Positions 8,843 to 16,859 of a stretch of DNA of 64,000 nt are shown here, piece after piece. A program made the position numbers and the translations under genes. Origin of the DNA: Halomonas lysinitropha (GTDB lineage Bacteria > Pseudomonadota > Gammaproteobacteria > Pseudomonadales > Halomonadaceae); the NCBI RefSeq assembly GCF_902500215.1, contig NZ_CABVOU010000033.1, positions 1 through 64,000 on the forward strand, given 5' to 3'. Below the pieces are notes generated by a model that worked only from the letters and a program-made list of their open reading frames with translations, was not told where the DNA came from and ran no database searches. Numbering within the stretch: position 1 is the first letter of the stretch; every line of letters starts with the position of its first letter.

Positions 8843-9943
8843 ATGATCTTTCTGTTTGTCCATATTGCCAAGACCGCTGGTAGCTCGGTGAACCGCTTCT
8901 TCCAGGAGCGGTTGGGAGAGTCTGCGTGCCTGGTCCACCAGGAGAGTAACCCTGCCTGGTCCAGGCCGCCACTTCCCGATGAGTTTCTGGATGGGGTGCA
9001 GTATATCTCCGGCCATATGCCGTATCGCGTGTTTACGGCACGCCTGTTGGGTCAGCCCTTGCATACCCTCACTGTGCTTCGTGATCCTCGCCACCATGTA
9101 GTGTCGCATCTGGCGTGGATTCGCCACCTAAAAGATGCCGGGCAGGAAAACCGACTGGCCGCGCACCCTGATTTCATACAGGTATTGGCCGAGAAAATCG
9201 CGCTGCATGACCTGAGTGATCCTGCTTCGCTTTCTCATCTGGTGGCGGGGTTAAACAAGGAGGAGTATCGTCTGCTCGACAATCCTCAGGTACTGTACTT
9301 GACCCATCGCAACCGTCCGGGCGAGGGGCTGGATGAGCGCGACGTTGAGTACGCCATCGATACACTCCGCGAGGTCGATACGTTCGGGTTTGTGGATGAA
9401 CTGGGCGGGTTCTTTGCCGAGTTGAGCGAGGTGGTCGGTGAGGCTTCCGAGGTGCGGGAAGTGCCCCATGAGAATGCCTTGGTGGATCGCTATGGGCTAA
9501 GCACGACCAACGAGGCCCAGATGCAGGCATTGATGCCGTTGATCATGCACGATATGTCTCTTTATGAACGTGCCAAGCATCTGAAGCAGGAGCGGCGCGA
9601 AGGGGCCGCGCTGCCGACGTATCGTCGACGCGATGCTCGTGGCCATCTGAGCCAGCCGAATCCACGAGGTCATGCTGGTGGCTGGGCGTTCGACATGCAG
9701 CGTGCTGGAAGCGTGCAGTTGGATGTATACCTTAACGACAAGCATGTCGCCGTTGTGGAAGCGGCCAGGGCTCGCAAGGATCTTAGGGAGAAGTTTGAAC
9801 GTGACTGTGCCTTTGTCATCGACCTGAACAAGCTCAAGGCTCGGTCTGGTGATCGGTTGGCGGTCTTCTTTCAAGGAACGAATATCGAATTGAACGGATC
9901 GCCTCGCGAGCTCCCGGCCGAGGTCGAGTCTACGTCATCATGA
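8843..9943 (+). CDS. PAPS-dependent sulfotransferase with C-terminal beta domain
   Basis: N-terminal HIAKTAGSSVNRFF is the 5'-phosphosulfate-binding loop of sulfotransferases, and LRDPRHHVVSHLAW is the 3'-phosphate-binding motif. Together they mark an enzyme that moves a sulfo group from PAPS, probably to a glycan hydroxyl. From about residue 275 a separate domain (GHAGGWAFDMQ, LDVYLNDKHVAVVEA, FVIDL) resembles the small accessory domain at the N-terminus of the kinase-like protein at 13632-14759. ATG at 8843 has AAGG about eight bases upstream. It overlaps the next sulfotransferase by four bases. Base composition is lower in GC than the surrounding genes. Acceptor unknown. Confidence 0.85.
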   Translation: MIFLFVHIAKTAGSSVNRFFQERLGESACLVHQESNPAWSRPPLPDEFLDGVQYISGHMPYRVFTARLLGQPLHTLTVLRDPRHHVVSHLAWIRHLKDAGQENRLAAHPDFIQVLAEKIALHDLSDPASLSHLVAGLNKEEYRLLDNPQVLYLTHRNRPGEGLDERDVEYAIDTLREVDTFGFVDELGGFFAELSEVVGEASEVREVPHENALVDRYGLSTTNEAQMQALMPLIMHDMSLYERAKHLKQERREGAALPTYRRRDARGHLSQPNPRGHAGGWAFDMQRAGSVQLDVYLNDKHVAVVEAARARKDLREKFERDCAFVIDLNKLKARSGDRLAVFFQGTNIELNGSPRELPAEVESTSS

Positions 9944-10599
9944 ATCCGATAATTTTTGTGCATATACCCAAGACAGCTGGAACAAGCTTTCGGGCTGCTG
10001 CGGAAGCTTGGTTCGGTAAGCGACGCCTGCTTTTTGATTATGGTAGTCAGGCGCGCAAGACGTCGCGTGTCTTTCGTGATCATGAAGATGGTCGACTGGA
10101 TTGGTCGAATGTTGTGCACAAGGTTGCGAAATCCAGCTTTGTGACGGGGCATTTTCCTGCCGGCCGGTATCTGAAGGACTTTGATCCAGTATGTTTTTGT
10201 ACTTTTGTGCGTGACCCGATCCAGCGTGTGATATCTCAGTACTTCCATCATAAGAACAAACTGGGTTATGAGAAAAGTATCGAAAATTTTGTTGAGGATG
10301 CCCGCTTTCATGACCACCAGCACCGCCTATTGGCCGGTATTTCGCTCAATGAAATGGGGTTTGTCGGAGTCACGGAGCGGTACACGGACTCCATCGCACT
10401 GTTCAATCAACGGTATGGAACGGGACTCAAGGTCGAAACACGCAATCAGCGAACCAGGCATGCGTCAGAGACGGATGTGCCCGATGCCGTGATCGAGAGG
10501 ATTCGTGTCAATAACACTCGGGATTTAGAGCTTTATGAAAAGGCCTTGCAGCTGCTCGATGAACAGCTCTCCCTGCCAAGTAGTGTTTCAGCCCGGTGA
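9940..10599 (+). CDS. PAPS-dependent sulfotransferase
   Basis: A 219-aa single-domain enzyme with the PAPS-binding loop FVHIPKTAGTSFRAA at the N-terminus and the 3'-phosphate-binding CTFVRDPIQRVISQYF near residue 90. Its start overlaps the stop of the preceding sulfotransferase (ATGA), and its stop overlaps the next GTG, so it is translated as part of a coupled group. The DNA is visibly AT-richer than its neighbours, suggesting acquisition from elsewhere. It most likely sulfates a sugar in the surface polysaccharide; substrate unknown. Confidence 0.85.
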   Translation: MNPIIFVHIPKTAGTSFRAAAEAWFGKRRLLFDYGSQARKTSRVFRDHEDGRLDWSNVVHKVAKSSFVTGHFPAGRYLKDFDPVCFCTFVRDPIQRVISQYFHHKNKLGYEKSIENFVEDARFHDHQHRLLAGISLNEMGFVGVTERYTDSIALFNQRYGTGLKVETRNQRTRHASETDVPDAVIERIRVNNTRDLELYEKALQLLDEQLSLPSSVSAR

Positions 10600-12920
10600 T
10601 CGGTGAGTTGATGAATGCGCGTAATCAAAGAAATATCGACAAGGGCTCGCGGTTGCTATCCCTGAGCCTGGAGGGTACGCCGCTGGTCAGGATGCCGATC
10701 GCCGATCTCAAGCCCCGTCACCAGCTGGCGCGCTGCGACGTTCGGGAGACCGGTTATGCCTGGGAATCCACGGGGGATGACCCGCAGTTCTGGCTGACTC
10801 GCCGCCTGCCGCTGCCGGGCTGGCAGATGCTGGAAGTGGGCATGGCGCACGATCAGCCCAGCGCGGCAGTGAAGCTCTATTTCGATACCGGGGAGGGCTT
10901 CAACGAGGCCCAGAGCATCTACTTGCCGCTTAAGCCAGGCCGGGTTGTCAAGCGGCTGTTCCACGCTCCCTGGGGGCTCAAGGCGCTGCGCTTCGACCCC
11001 ATGAGCCAGGCGGGGTGCTTTACCCTGAGCCATCTGCGCCTGGCCTGGCTGACGCCGCGCTTCGCCCAGCAGCGCCTGGTCCAGCGGCTGGTGAACATGC
11101 ATCACGAGTGGCGTGGCGCCGCGCATGCCGATGTGCTGGCGGCGATCAAGGCGCAGGCCGCACAGCAGGGCGTACATTGGCGGCCGCTGGCACTTTCCTA
11201 TTATGAAGAGACCTTTGAGCGGCGTACGGCACGTTTCAGCTATGAGCGCTGGCTGCGGGGGCGCCGCGAACTTTCTGCGGAACGGGTGCAGCGCCTGGTG
11301 GAGAAGTTGCCGCACCGGCCGCTGATCTCGGTGCTGGTGCCGGTCTACAACCCGCGCATTGACTGGCTGCGTGAATGCCTGGATGCGGTGCTGGCCCAGC
11401 ACTATCCCCGCTGGCAGCTGTGTATTGCTGACGATGCCTCTACGGATCCCGAGGTACGCGAGGTGCTGGCCGAATATGCCGCCCGGGATACGCGCGTCAA
11501 GGTGGTGGAACGTGAGCGCAATGGCCATATCTGTGCGGCGAGCAACACTGCTCTGGCACTGGCCGAGGGCGAGTTCGTGGCGCTGCTCGATCACGACGAC
11601 TTGCTGACGCCTCAGGCGCTGTTTCGGGTGGCCCAGGCGCTGAATCGCCATCCCGATGCCGGGCTGCTCTACAGCGACGAGGATAAGCTCAACGAGCGTG
11701 GCGTGCGCTTCGATCCTCACTTCAAGCCGCAGTGGAACCCGGATCTGCTGCTGGCGCAGAACTATCTCTCGCACCTGGGGGTATACCGCACTGCCTTGGT
11801 CCGCGAGTTGGGCGGTTTCCGCGAGGGCTTCGAGGGCAGCCAGGATCATGACCTGGCGCTGCGCGTGACGGCGCGGCTGTCACCGGAGCAGATCGTGCAC
11901 ATTCCCCAGGTGCTCTATCACTGGCGGGCCGCGGAAGGCTCCACGGCGCTGACCAGCAGCGAGAAGGACTACACCACCCGGGCGGGGCTGGCGGTGGTGC
12001 GTGATCATGTGCAGGCGCGAGTGCCCGAGGCGGAGGTGGTGGAGGGGCATTACCCCAATACTTACCGGGTGCGCTGGCCGCTGCCACAGCGTCCGCCGCT
12101 GGTCAGCCTGCTGATTCCCACCCGGGATCGGGTCGAGATCCTCAAGCCCTGCGTGGATGCCATCCTCGAGCGCACGGACTACCCCAATCTCGAAGTGCTG
12201 ATCCTGGACAACCAGAGTCGCTGCCAGGAAACGCTGGAGTATATGCGCGACGTGGTCAATCGCGATGACCGCGTGCGGGTCCTGCGCTGGAACGAGCCCT
12301 TCAACTACTCGGCGATCAACAACTACGGGGCGCTCTATGCCCGGGGCGACATCCTGGGGCTGGTGAACAACGATATCGAGCCGATCCATCCCGATTGGCT
12401 GGACGAGATGGTGCGCCAGGTATGCCGGCCCGAGATCGGCTGCGTGGGGGCCAAGCTTTACTACCCCAACGATACGGTTCAGCACGCGGGCGTGATCCTG
12501 GGCATCGGCGGCGTGGCGGGGCATGCCCACAAGTACTTCCATCGCAACTCGCCGGGCTACTTCACTCGGCTGCACCTGGCGCACAACCTCTCCGCCGTCA
12601 CCGGCGCCTGCCTGCTGGTGCGCAAGGCGGTGTTCGAGGAGGTAGGGGGGCTCAACGAGGAGCATCTGGCGGTCTCCTTCAACGACGTGGACCTGTGCCT
12701 GAAGGTGCGCGAGGCAGGCCACCGCAACCTCTGGACCCCCTACGCCGAGCTCTATCACCATGAATCCGTCTCCCGCGGCGCCGACGACAGCTCGGCAAAA
12801 CGTGCTCGTGCCAACAGCGAAGCCGCGTATATGCGCGAGGTATGGGGAGCCAAGCTGGATAATGATCCGTCCTACAACCCCAACCTGACGCTGGTGCATG
12901 AGGATTTTTCGTTGCGCTGA
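10596..12920 (+). CDS. large protein with two family 2 glycosyltransferase domains
   Basis: A 774-aa protein. Residues 1 to about 170 look like a beta-rich accessory domain (PLPGWQMLEVGM, VKLYFDTGEGF). The first GT2 domain starts near residue 240 (PLISVLVPVYNPRIDW) with the DXD-type motif LLDHDDLL. The second starts near residue 498 (PLVSLLIPTRDRVEIL) with VNNDIEPIHPDW and a rhamnosyltransferase-like HAGVILGIGG / SFNDVDLCLK segment. Double GT2 proteins often add two sugars in succession to an O-antigen or exopolysaccharide repeat unit. GTG at 10596 overlaps the upstream stop; ATG at 10611 is an alternative start. Confidence 0.88.
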   Translation: MIGELMNARNQRNIDKGSRLLSLSLEGTPLVRMPIADLKPRHQLARCDVRETGYAWESTGDDPQFWLTRRLPLPGWQMLEVGMAHDQPSAAVKLYFDTGEGFNEAQSIYLPLKPGRVVKRLFHAPWGLKALRFDPMSQAGCFTLSHLRLAWLTPRFAQQRLVQRLVNMHHEWRGAAHADVLAAIKAQAAQQGVHWRPLALSYYEETFERRTARFSYERWLRGRRELSAERVQRLVEKLPHRPLISVLVPVYNPRIDWLRECLDAVLAQHYPRWQLCIADDASTDPEVREVLAEYAARDTRVKVVERERNGHICAASNTALALAEGEFVALLDHDDLLTPQALFRVAQALNRHPDAGLLYSDEDKLNERGVRFDPHFKPQWNPDLLLAQNYLSHLGVYRTALVRELGGFREGFEGSQDHDLALRVTARLSPEQIVHIPQVLYHWRAAEGSTALTSSEKDYTTRAGLAVVRDHVQARVPEAEVVEGHYPNTYRVRWPLPQRPPLVSLLIPTRDRVEILKPCVDAILERTDYPNLEVLILDNQSRCQETLEYMRDVVNRDDRVRVLRWNEPFNYSAINNYGALYARGDILGLVNNDIEPIHPDWLDEMVRQVCRPEIGCVGAKLYYPNDTVQHAGVILGIGGVAGHAHKYFHRNSPGYFTRLHLAHNLSAVTGACLLVRKAVFEEVGGLNEEHLAVSFNDVDLCLKVREAGHRNLWTPYAELYHHESVSRGADDSSAKRARANSEAAYMREVWGAKLDNDPSYNPNLTLVHEDFSLR

Positions 12921-12939
12921 GCCCGGCTGGGCCGGGAGC

Positions 12940-12993
12940 TGTGAATGGTGAATGGTGAGTGGTGAGGAGTAACCCATCACTCCTCACAAGCGA
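12940..12993. repeat. GTGAGTG/CTCACTC heptamer tract with inverted halves
   Basis: GTGAATG/GTGAGTG/GTGAGGA units face ACTCCTCACAAGCGACGTGCTCAC, so the tract can form a hairpin. It fills the gap between the double-GT2 gene and the acetyltransferase gene and contains several in-frame GTG codons that could be mistaken for starts. Confidence 0.75.
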
Positions 12994-13033
12994 CGTGCTC
13001 ACTCAGTACCGCAGCAGACCTGAGGAATACCGG

Positions 13034-13627
13034 TTGTTAGAAGAGCGACGGATAAAGACCTATCGGGTGGCGGAGGGCAAGTCGGCGTCTTCCCTGGAGT
13101 GGCGCCTGGCGTCGAGTTCGCCTTCCTTTCTGCGTCCGCTGTTGGGCAGGGCCTGGCAGCGGCGTCGTATGCTGGCGCGTGGCGTTAATTGGCGACGAGT
13201 GCTTTTCGTGGCAGTGGATGGCGAAGTGGCCGGTTATCTGCAGTTCTACCTTCACGGCGCGGGGCCGCATCAGCTGAGTTTTGCCCACATGCGTGATGAG
13301 TTCGGAATTACCCAGGCGGCATGGCGTTTCCCGCTTTATCAGGTTCTGCATCGTCGCTTCCGGGGCTTCGATGCCTATCTCTACCGTATCGTCGTTACCG
13401 AGCCGTTCAGAGGCCAGGGCCTGGGCCAGCGCTTGCTGGAGGCCTGGCTGGCGCTGCTCGAGGCACGAGGCGTGGCTGGGGCGGACCTTGAGGTGTGGGG
13501 CAACAACCCGCAGGCGATGACCTTGTACTCGTCACTGGGCTTCGTTGAGCGGCGCCGGCTGACGATCCCCGTGCGCGCCAGCTGGCTGCGTGATCGCCAG
13601 CTGATCCAGATGCACAGGGGGGGCTAG
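13034..13627 (+). CDS. GNAT-family N-acetyltransferase
   Basis: The acetyl-CoA-binding signature is clear in the second half: YRIVVTEPFRGQGLGQRLL (motif A, R-G-Q-G-L-G), then VWGNNPQAMTLYSSLGF (motif B). The protein would acetylate an amino group, perhaps of an amino sugar made by this locus. TTG at 13034 is chosen because GAGGA at 13022-13026 is correctly spaced; GTG at 12959 and 12995 would read through repeat-derived sequence (SNPSLLTSD), which argues against them. It ends four bases before the next gene. Substrate unknown. Confidence 0.8.
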   Translation: MLEERRIKTYRVAEGKSASSLEWRLASSSPSFLRPLLGRAWQRRRMLARGVNWRRVLFVAVDGEVAGYLQFYLHGAGPHQLSFAHMRDEFGITQAAWRFPLYQVLHRRFRGFDAYLYRIVVTEPFRGQGLGQRLLEAWLALLEARGVAGADLEVWGNNPQAMTLYSSLGFVERRRLTIPVRASWLRDRQLIQMHRGG

Positions 13628-13631
13628 GGCG

Positions 13632-14759
13632 TTGGCGGTGCTGAGCGGCTTCATCGATCGGGTATGGGACGCCGGGGTGGTGGGTTGGAGCCCGGCGCCT
13701 GAGGTGCGGGTCTCTGTCAATGGCAGCCCAAGTGCTAACGTGCCTTGCAGCAACACCAGGCTAGATGTGCAGGCGGCGGGGCTCTCCGACGATGGGCGAG
13801 TGGGCTTTCACGCTGCGTTGCAGTTGACCAGCGGCGATATCGTGCGGGTGACCACCGATCGGGGCAAGCCATTGCGTCACAGTCCTTGGCTGTATATGGC
13901 GCCGGAGACACAGGGTTGGCTACCGGCGTCGTTGGCGGCCGACCATCCGGAATATTCGGCTATTGCCGAGTTGGCCGGGCCATTGGCCTTTGAACGCTTT
14001 CGTCCGCTGTTCGGCAAGCTTGAGCAGGTGGTGGCAGCAGTAGTAGATGCACCTGGGGTGTCGCCAAAGGTAGTGCGTTTCGGTGTGCCTTTCCGAGAAG
14101 TTGCTAGTCTGCAGCGCTTTCATGGCCAGGTTTTGCAGCCGGCGCAGATCGCCTGCCCGGCGCTCTATCACGAGTTGGCGCTTGGTACCCGGCGAGTGCA
14201 GGTTTTCGATTATTTCCCCGGTATATCTCTCGACCGATTCGGGCTGGGCTGGGAGGCTTGGTTGCCGGCCGTAATGGATGAGTTAGCACGCCTGCAGGTA
14301 GCAGGCCAGCGGCTGCGAGGTGCTCCGGGACGGCGTTTGGGCGGGATAAGAGCCGTAATGTATAGATTACAATGGCGGACGTTGGGCGACGCCCTTGGAG
14401 GCCGTGCTGCCGGAGAGCGGGGCTTTCTTCTCTGGCTATTGGTCGTTTTGAACCGCCTGCCGCGCGTTCTTTCACACGGCGACCTGCATCGCAAGAATGT
14501 ACTGGTAGATCGCGAGAGTGGCACGCTGGCGCTGATCGACTGGGACCGCTGGGGATATCTTCCCACCGGCTTCGATATGGCTCGGCTGATGCACGGGCTA
14601 CCTGGCGAGGACGCCGAGCGCCTGGCGGGCGGTAGCCGTCTCCATCGCTTGGGGGTGGCGGGTTTCACCTATTTGCTCAAGCGGCAGGACAGCCCAGGGT
14701 TCGCGGTTTCAGCAGAGGGTCAGGCGCTACGCCGGAGGTGTCGGGAGTTGGCTGGGTGA
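13632..14759 (+). CDS. aminoglycoside-phosphotransferase-like kinase with N-terminal accessory domain
   Basis: The C-terminal half holds a protein-kinase-like catalytic core: SHGDLHRKNVL (Brenner motif with catalytic Asp and Asn) followed by ALIDWDRWGY (metal-binding Asp). The N-terminal 80 residues (GFIDRVWDAGVVGWSP, VRVSVNG, RLDVQAAG, VGFHAAL) form a small beta domain similar to the C-terminal domain of the sulfotransferase at 8843-9943. In a polysaccharide locus such kinases phosphorylate sugars, for example LPS-core residues, or small metabolites; the target is not evident. TTG at 13632 has a G-rich Shine-Dalgarno sequence at 13616-13623. Confidence 0.78.
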   Translation: MAVLSGFIDRVWDAGVVGWSPAPEVRVSVNGSPSANVPCSNTRLDVQAAGLSDDGRVGFHAALQLTSGDIVRVTTDRGKPLRHSPWLYMAPETQGWLPASLAADHPEYSAIAELAGPLAFERFRPLFGKLEQVVAAVVDAPGVSPKVVRFGVPFREVASLQRFHGQVLQPAQIACPALYHELALGTRRVQVFDYFPGISLDRFGLGWEAWLPAVMDELARLQVAGQRLRGAPGRRLGGIRAVMYRLQWRTLGDALGGRAAGERGFLLWLLVVLNRLPRVLSHGDLHRKNVLVDRESGTLALIDWDRWGYLPTGFDMARLMHGLPGEDAERLAGGSRLHRLGVAGFTYLLKRQDSPGFAVSAEGQALRRRCRELAG

Positions 14760-14838
14760 GGGGTTAGTGCGCTTCGCGTTTGTAAGGGGGTAAGGAGTGA
14801 GTGGTGAGGAGTGAGTGGTGAGTGGTGAGGAGTGAAAA
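14760..14838. repeat. GTGAGTG/GTGAGGA heptamer array providing the next gene's ribosome binding site
   Basis: A run of GTGAGTG, GTGAGGA and GTGAGTG units fills the gap. The final GTGAGGAG (GAGGAG at 14827-14832) lies six bases before the GTG at 14839, so the repeat itself forms the translation start signal of the following gene. Confidence 0.85.
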
Positions 14839-15861
14839 GTGAGCGGTGAGCGTTGGCTAATGGTGAGTGATGGGGCGCGACCGACCGAGGATATCTACTT
14901 CCTCGAATCGGTCGCGCCCCATCTGCGTTCCGAGGGAGATCACGTCGGGCGCTTGGATGCGCGCGGCTGGCGCTGGCGAATGGCACGCTGGGTGCTGACC
15001 CGGCAGCTGGGGGCCAATCTGGTGATCTGTCGAACCCTGCCGATGACCGCGCTGCGCTGGCTGGAGCGTGAGCGGGGCCGCTTCGGACGTATCGTCTATG
15101 TGATCGATGATGATCTGGCGGCGGCGGCCGAGGATGACAGCCTCCCAGGGGCCTATCGCCAGCGGATGGTCCGCGCCGCCGAGCGCCAGCCGCGCCTGCT
15201 GGCGTTGGCAGATGAGGTGGTGGCCTGCAGCGAGGTCCTGGCCGAACGGCTGCGCGCAGAGCATGACAACGTCAAGGTAATGACGCCGCCGCTGATCGCC
15301 TCGCTGCCGGATCTAGCCCACTTCGATATTGGGCCCTCGCCGGATCAGCCATGGCGTATCGGATTTCACGGTACCCGTGCCCATCTCGCCGACCTGGAGG
15401 CGTTGACGCCGGCGCTGGTGACCCTTCAGCACGGCCGCGATGATACCGAGCTGGAGCTGATGCTGGGGGGCCATGTGCCCTCGCTCCTGGCCGAGCTGCC
15501 GCGCACCCGCTGCCCGGCGGCGCTATCCTGGCCGACATTTCGCCGCTATCAGTCGCAGCAGCGGGTGCATGTTGGCCTGGCGCCGCTGCGCGATACCCCC
15601 TTCAATCGAGGCAAGTCATTCATCAAGTTCCTGGATATCGCCGCGATGGGTGGGGTAGGGGTTTATTCCAACCGTGCTCCTTATACCGAGATTGTCGAGC
15701 ATGGCGTGAATGGACTGCTGGCCGGCGATGATCCAGTTGAGTGGCAGCGCTGCCTGGAGAGGCTGCTGGCGCATCCCGCCGAGGCACGGCACATTGCCGA
15801 GGCCGCGGCGGAGACGGCGGCCCGGCTGAGGCCGGAGGGCCCGGCTTCAGCGGGTGATTGA
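14839..15861 (+). CDS. GT4-like (GT-B) glycosyltransferase family protein
   Basis: A 340-aa protein with WLMVSDGARPTEDIYFLES at the N-terminus, IVYVIDDDLAA in the middle, ALADEVVACSEVLAE at the end of the N-domain, RIGFHGTRAHLADLEAL at the start of the C-domain and SFIKFLDIAAMGGVGVYSN followed by VEHGVNGLLAGDDPVEW, the pattern of GT-B donor-binding domains. The strict EX7E of GT4 is not obvious (a Lys-rich SFIKF stands there), so activity is likely but not certain. GTG at 14839 has GAGGAG six bases upstream, both from a heptamer repeat; ATG at 14860 would cut into the first strand. It is the last gene of the polysaccharide group. Confidence 0.75.
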   Translation: MSGERWLMVSDGARPTEDIYFLESVAPHLRSEGDHVGRLDARGWRWRMARWVLTRQLGANLVICRTLPMTALRWLERERGRFGRIVYVIDDDLAAAAEDDSLPGAYRQRMVRAAERQPRLLALADEVVACSEVLAERLRAEHDNVKVMTPPLIASLPDLAHFDIGPSPDQPWRIGFHGTRAHLADLEALTPALVTLQHGRDDTELELMLGGHVPSLLAELPRTRCPAALSWPTFRRYQSQQRVHVGLAPLRDTPFNRGKSFIKFLDIAAMGGVGVYSNRAPYTEIVEHGVNGLLAGDDPVEWQRCLERLLAHPAEARHIAEAAAETAARLRPEGPASAGD

Positions 15862-15950
15862 AGCTGGAAGAGCGGCGCTGCGCGCCTGGAAGCTGGAAGA
15901 GGGAAGGGCGCGGCTTCGTCGGTAGTTGTAAGTCGAAAGCTGTAAGGGGT
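15860..15950. repeat. GAAGCTG heptamer and palindrome tract
   Basis: GAAGCTGGAAGAGCGGCGC and CCTGGAAGCTGGAAGAGGG flank a GCGGCGCTGCGCGCC patch, followed by CGAAAGCTGTAAGGGGTGAGG. It is the reverse complement of the TTCCAGC type and marks the end of the polysaccharide gene group. Confidence 0.7.
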
Positions 15951-15954
15951 GAGG

Positions 15955-16063
15955 CAGGTCTTATATATTAATACCGTATTAAAAGATTATTATTTATTCC
16001 TTTCAGGTATTGAATGGCGAGGCTATGCTAGGCGCCATACCCAGTATTCTGAAGGAACTCTTC
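15955..16063 (+). promoter_or_regulatory. AT-rich leader and probable promoter of cysH
   Basis: Bases 15961-16003 are strikingly AT-rich (TTATATATTAATACCG, then TTATTATTTATTCC) in an otherwise GC-rich window. Several -10-like hexamers are present (TATATT, TATTAA) but no single -35/-10 pair stands out. AT-rich tracts of this kind are typical of CysB activator targets, so control by sulfur supply is a reasonable guess. Confidence 0.4.
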
Positions 16064-16771
16064 ATGGCGTTATCGGCGTTACAGCGTGAGATCGATGCCG
16101 CCCAGGCCAGCACGCTGCTGGAGTCGCTGCCGGCAGAGGCGCGGGTCGAATGGGCGCTGGAAAACCTGCCTGGCAGCTTCGTCCTTAGTTCCAGCTTCGG
16201 CATTCAGTCGGCCGTGCTCTTGCACCTGGCGACGCGCATCGCGCCGCAGTTGCCCGTGCTGCTGGTGGATACCGGCTATCTGTTTCCCGAGACCTACCGC
16301 TTCGTCGACGAGCTGACCGAGCGGCTGAACCTGAACCTCAAGGTGGCGCGGCCGGCGCTGTCGCCGGGGCATCTGGAGATGCGTCACGGCAAGCTTTGGG
16401 AGCAGAACCTGGAGGGGCTGGAGCGCTATAACCAGCTGATGAAGGTCAAACCGATGGAGCAAACGCTGGATGAGCTGCGCGTGGGCACCTGGTTTGCGGG
16501 GCTGCGCCGTCAGCAGTCCAGCTCCCGAGAACAGCGGCCGGTGGTGGAGCGTCGCGGCGATGGCCGCTACAAGGTCTATCCGCTGATCGACTGGCACAGC
16601 CGCGACGTGCATCGCTACCTGGCCGAGCATGATCTGCCCTATCACCCGCTGTGGGCGCAGGGCTATGCCTCGGTGGGCGACTGGCACACCAGCCAGCCCC
16701 TGCAGTCCGGCATGCAGGAGGAGGAGACCCGCTTCTTCGGGATGCAGCGGGAGTGTGGGTTGCACCTCTAG
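16064..16771 (+). CDS. cysH: phosphoadenylyl-sulfate (PAPS) reductase
   Basis: Reduces PAPS to sulfite and PAP with thioredoxin in assimilatory sulfate reduction. Conserved pieces are [63 protein letters not shown] and the C-terminal catalytic ECGLHL. The paired cysteines of the iron-sulfur APS reductases are absent, so PAPS is the expected substrate, which fits the APS kinase domain in CysNC nearby. ATG at 16064 has AAGGA at 16052-16056; the upstream in-frame ATG at 16010 lies in the AT-rich leader. The length of 235 aa matches E. coli CysH. Confidence 0.95.
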   Translation: MALSALQREIDAAQASTLLESLPAEARVEWALENLPGSFVLSSSFGIQSAVLLHLATRIAPQLPVLLVDTGYLFPETYRFVDELTERLNLNLKVARPALSPGHLEMRHGKLWEQNLEGLERYNQLMKVKPMEQTLDELRVGTWFAGLRRQQSSSREQRPVVERRGDGRYKVYPLIDWHSRDVHRYLAEHDLPYHPLWAQGYASVGDWHTSQPLQSGMQEEETRFFGMQRECGLHL

Positions 16772-16859
16772 CTGCGAGCGACGAGCTGCGAGCTTCGGGC
16801 GATACAAGAAACTGCTCGCCGCTCGGAGCCCGCAACCCGTGGCTCCGGGCGCAGCTGGG

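Noticed and set aside
16772-16859. Terminator between convergent cysH and the permease gene
   Set aside because: The stretch has GAGCTGCGAGC-type short repeats, but no clear stem with a T-run.
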